Positions 59,501-64,000 of a DNA stretch of 64,000 bases are shown here, one piece after another. The stretch lies in assembly GCF_001625305.1 (NCBI RefSeq), contig NW_017803909.1, forward strand, positions 62,001 through 126,000, read 5' to 3'. The position numbers and the translations under genes are program-made. This DNA is from Branchiostoma belcheri. Its lineage: Eukaryota; Chordata; Leptocardii; Amphioxiformes; Branchiostomatidae. How positions within the stretch are numbered: the first letter of the stretch is position 1; each line of letters begins with the position of its first letter. Below the pieces are notes generated by a model. The model ran no database searches. It was given only the letters and a program-made list of their open reading frames with translations, and was not told where the DNA came from.

Positions 59501-62500
59501 ACGTCAAACAAGAAAAATCCCGGGGCGTTTCCGTCTTAGCCAAGCCAAGATCAAGAAAAGTCGGCTCTCAGGCGGGCAGGGAAACACAGTCATAACGAAC
59601 AACAAATAGGCACCCCACGGAAGACATGCAACAAGTAGTTGAAAGAATGTCTTGTTCTTTGAGACTGGCCAGATGTGGCGGGGTTAGGACGACAGGGCGT
59701 GTTTCCTAATAAGGTGTTCACGTCTGCGGGAAGCGGTGTGTAGCGGCTAGTTCTAAAGCCGCTCATTCGATTATGATACCATTTGGTAGGCGGGACTATT
59801 TGTCAAGTAGAGGAATGTGATGAACGTCAGTGTGGACTCATGTTCCAATCACACACAGCTACATCAACCCTTTACTGACTTGTGGTCTTTGAAATGATTT
59901 TTGAAATTGTCAGAACACTCTGACGGCTGCGTTGGTTTTCCAATTATCATTCGCACGCTGATAGGTCTGGTGATTCAGATGTCTAAGACGCATCCTTGAT
60001 AAATCTGATGACAGAACTACACCACCACACCCTTTCCTCCCCTGAATCACGAACGGTTCTACCGCTAGAGACCTCCGAGGTGCTCAACAAGTGGTCCAAT
60101 TCAGGAAGCTGACAAGTGTTCTCTGAACGTCACTCCGACTATCGGGTGTCCCGCGGCACGCCGCGCGGCCACGGACGCTAACCCCCGGCCTGCGCCCCGT
60201 ATTTGGCCCGGTTATGTAGCCAGCAGGGCACAGAATCCGCGCTATGTGTAAACTGTCGCCGTGAATAACGGGGAGCATGTGTGCGATGTAGCCTAGTAAC
60301 AGGCCTGTGTGTTGGGTCAATGTCTAGATTTTAAACCTGTTCACTGGGCTTTGCAACTGAGTGCAAGTCGGAAGGTCGCACATGTATAAATTTTTGAATC
60401 ACTCTTCACTATAAAAAAATATAAGTAATAGATCTGACAAATCATTGTTTTTATGTAGCTATCACAAAAAAAGAGCATGAATTAACTGAATCATCGAATG
60501 AATGAATGAATAAAAGAACGAGTGAATGAATGAACGAATGCATGGTCTAGCTAACTGTTGTCTAGCTATAGCTTGACAAAGGGACGTGGAAACGCACATA
60601 CTATGCAGATGTTGACCAGGAGGATAGTCATCTTCTATAAGAATCCATAGTCAAAGGCAAAGTGACCACATTAAATCAAGAAGGTTAAAATTTCATCCTC
60701 CTTTAGTCAATCAAAATTGTGCATTCCTTCGAATCCTTGCCTTACAGAATGATGACTCTGCCCTGTGAGACTGTATTGAGTGCCGTACTTCAGCAGTGTT
60801 ACAGCAGACCCAGTGTGTATACATACACTCGCGTGACATTCTGGACAGCTGTGCCCTAACCTTGCTGCGTCCCCGCTTTTATAGCGCTGTCTCTGGGCGG
60901 TGACCTTGCCGGCTTGGTTATGACAGGCCGACCGGAGAATGCCCCCAGGCGGCTGGCGCCGTAGCTGCATAACAATGAACTGTTCAGGCGAGTGACAGGT
61001 GGCCGTAGTGGACGTCCTGCAAATTCCAACTATCTACCCCATCTCGCTCTTTCTATTTAAGTCTTGATGTAATATCAAACACCTAAAAACACAGGGTAAC
61101 AGTAAAGGTAAGTCAGGAATTGCAGACGCCGATACGTATATACGATATCACAAGAAACGGAAGAGCAGTTTCCATAACTCCGGGCTACAGTCAAACCTGT
61201 ACAACTGACCACAACTACACACGGACCACCTAACCAATGTGACTACTTTCTAATGATCCCTTCGATATTTTTTTCCTTTTATCACAAGCATGACCACCTG
61301 TCCACATAGACCAGAATTTTTCGGTCTACTACTGCCAGTGTTTTCTTTGTCAGTTTTGACAATACCTCAGAAAAAGGGAAGTATGCACGTGTACACGTAC
61401 ACTAGATAAGAGAATACCAGAAACCCCCACATTTAAGTACAGCCTGTGGCAAACATACTGGTAAGCAATGGTGACCTTTTCCGTGCATTGTCTCTAGCAC
61501 GAAGTGTGCTTCCGTCAAGTGAGCAACTGTGAAAAACATGATAGTGATCGCACGAAACATCACAAATGAATCTTCAGTTGACAAAGGTTTCGCACGTGTA
61601 CAAACAGATATATATATTGGGAGGTACAAAATGAAGTTTGAAAGAAAGTAGCGAATGGAATTTACCTGGAGGTCTTATTTCCTAAGCTAATTCCTACTTC
61701 AAATCACAAAAAAGTATTACTCTTTTAGCCGACAAAAGATAGTAAGAGTACAAATACATGCGTATAACAAAATGTTAGCATCCAGGAGGATGGTAAGATA
61801 TTAACTACGAAGATATGGATGTATGATATAAACTATGAAGAGAAGGAACAAATCGCCATGGTGCAGGTGTGTCCCAGGTGGTCGGCTGGGTCGGACCGAT
61901 GTTTGTTTGTGTTCCGCACATCTGATGGCCAAGGTTTGTTGTTGGCATTTGTGACGAAGGTCACACACCAATAAACCCACCAGACACCCAAGCCCACCTG
62001 TTACGACGCCATTACGACGTTTTTACGACGCTTCAACGACTGTCCCAAGAAAGTGTCGTAACTCTATCGTGCCACGGATGTGACTGACAGAACTTGTGCG
62101 GTGTACAGAACACATAAAGCGGTGTCGACAACTCGTTAAACAGTCAGGAACACTAGCACAGTAGCACTGCACCATCTTGAACTCATTGAGAGAAAGATCA
62201 AAACGCTGTTGTCAGCGTGCGTGTGTGGACTGCGAGAGTGCCGGAGTAAACACTCACAACACCAAGGCCGAGGCACAACGAACACCTGTTGATGTTGTAA
62301 CGCCAGAGAGTCGGGGAAAGAGCGAGCGGTGCGCGTCACCAGTCTCAGACAATAGGGAGAAGGATCCTACAGATATACGGGGCAGTTTCCGAAAACAGAA
62401 AAACTGTAGATGTGTCACTAGTGTAATGGTATCGGTGTGAGACGACCTTAGGGAAGACAGCGGGTTCTTTGTTTAGGAACCAGCAGGGACTAGGGCAAGA

Positions 62501-64000
62501 CAATTTGCCAAGAACGTCATGAAGGTTGCTCAAGGTCAATTCCGACATCGTTCATAAAATCGTAACCAATCTACACCGACAAGTCCGTGACCAGTGCTGT
62601 TTAATCAAGAGAAGCCTTAAAATCAACGCCAGATGTACACCCTGTTATACATGTACTTTCGTCTCGAGTAGATTTGAAGGGCAAGGCCGAATTCTCGCAG
62701 ATGGTGCACTGACCTGTTGTCTGCACTTTGACTCAAGTTTAGCATGGAGACTGTATCGTGGGGAAATGGAGCGAACAGACGTGATTTAGACCTCTGAAAC
62801 GTCTACCAAACGCTGCACAGAGTCTCCGATTTATAGAGTCTATAGACATGCGAAAGTTTCCAACAATACTGTATTATGTGGACCAAGGCATCAATTTTTT
62901 GTCGGATAAAATTGGACTACCAAGATACTGTATTACTTTTAAGCCCCACTTTCATTCAGATGTGCCTTGTAAAATGCGTACATATGATATGCATATGACA
63001 ACTTCTCGGTTCAGTTAAATGTAAGTGTGCTACAAACCTATGGCTACCTGTTGACTTTGGACATCGTGAAACGGAAGAAACAAGAAAAACAGTCTCAGGA
63101 GAAAGAAGCGTTTGTTTGGATTCTTCTTGAGTAGCATCATGTCTACGACTCCATCTTGTCTCAACACTCCCATCTTTGTTTGCCAGACGCGCATGTGAGA
63201 AGTTTACCGTGTTAACGGCTGACTTTTCCCACCCAAACACACGGTCATGCTTAGAGAAGCAACAATTACCACCGGGGCGCCCTGACGGTGTTTTCCCAAC
63301 TTGTACCCAACTCTCTCCGCACAATGGGTGGACTTCATCAGACCACTTCACGGGCCCTGACCACAGTTGACACAAATTGTCATCCCATACAACTTGAGTC
63401 AACAGTCTGTTAGTGACAGGCACTAACTATTAACACATAAAATCAGACCAATGTGTACTTTCTAAGCAAAAGGGTGAAATCAAAACATTGTCCTTACGCG
63501 TAGTGTCTATATATCAAGGCGCTAGCATGTTTCTACAAATGCTAATGTTAGTTTATCAAGTCGCCACACACAACACATCTTTGCTTGCGAAGGAGTTCAG
63601 AAACTAGCCAATATTTCTATGCGATAACCGGGCATTTGATTAAAGCCTTTTATGATTGGTTCTGTCGGTATTTTTCAAGATGAAGAAATGTAATTTAACA
63701 GAGCATGATAAATGTATCTGTGCTTATTGGACTCTTTGGAATTACAATGGACAGCCTTGTATTCATTCAGTAAGACATCAGTGACTGGAGAAACTTAGTA
63801 TTGACTTGGATGGTGGGCAAATATTTGGTGTTAAACAGGGAACTTGGGGAACTGGTTACGGTACTAGTAGTCAAAATCATGTCTTCAACAATCTAGCCAT
63901 GCAGCTATGCGGACGCATGGCGCCTCTTGCGTTCTTAATGGATACTGCAGTAAGCAGGTAAGTTACTTCACGTGCCTTCCTGGGCGATCACGTGAGGTCT
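56553..64000. other. Intergenic, no gene recognised
   Basis: No open frame here shows a known domain or a convincing exon structure. It holds a 57 bp tandem duplication (57970-58083), a (GAAT)n tract at about 60496-60541, and a loose inverted pair around ATATGGAGGCG / CGCCTCCATAT (58285-58420). The longest frame (63423-62956 minus, 155 codons) is unrecognised. Confidence 0.5.
57970..58083. repeat. 57 bp tandem duplication
   Basis: Two identical 57 bp units, 57970-58026 and 58027-58083, each from CTTTGCCGCG to CCATAAGG. The period is a multiple of three, so a through-frame repeats 19 residues (LCRVASDSDPYIPPTEAIR), but nothing else supports coding. Confidence 0.9.

Overview
The window is animal genomic DNA: long AT-rich introns with consensus GT-AG sites, dense short inverted-repeat elements, LINE fragments, and two places where a long stretch is repeated beside an assembly gap with allele-like differences. 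The gene content is that of a bilaterian with vertebrate-like orthologues. Together with the THAP/TTAA transposon and very high heterozygosity this best fits a cephalochordate (amphioxus, Branchiostoma). That assignment is inference; no species marker was read directly.

Layout. (1) 381-482, minus: first coding exon of GDP-mannose 4,6-dehydratase (gmds), running off the left edge. (2) 935-2548, plus: complete two-exon TANGO2 orthologue, head to head with gmds across a 452 bp shared promoter. (3) 5332-30351, minus: complete 15-exon rhophilin (RHPN) gene encoding HR1, BRO1 and PDZ domains (671 aa as assembled here), tail to tail with TANGO2. Its 15.9 kb second intron carries a 1,477 bp TTAA-flanked element with 191 bp terminal inverted repeats, a THAP zinc-finger ORF and, facing it, an ORF for a P2X7-type cytoplasmic (ballast) zinc domain. 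(4) 30.5-42 kb: intergenic, with a tandem array of micro-hairpins, a 1.2 kb block present twice beside a single N, and a truncated LINE. (5) 42399-47557, plus: complete five-exon Scratch-family gene (SNAG domain plus five zinc fingers). (6) 47.6-64 kb: no recognised gene; a 3 kb block present twice around a 20-N gap, one copy carrying a LINE insertion absent from the other, plus a few small repeats.

The four genes serve unrelated jobs (fucose-donor synthesis, TANGO2 homeostasis, Rho scaffold, neural transcription factor); there is no operon logic. The most unusual item is the THAP/P2X7-ballast element at 13421-14897. Next are the micro-hairpin array at 33426-33543 and the nearly invariant blocks inside the otherwise diverged duplicated region downstream of Scratch.
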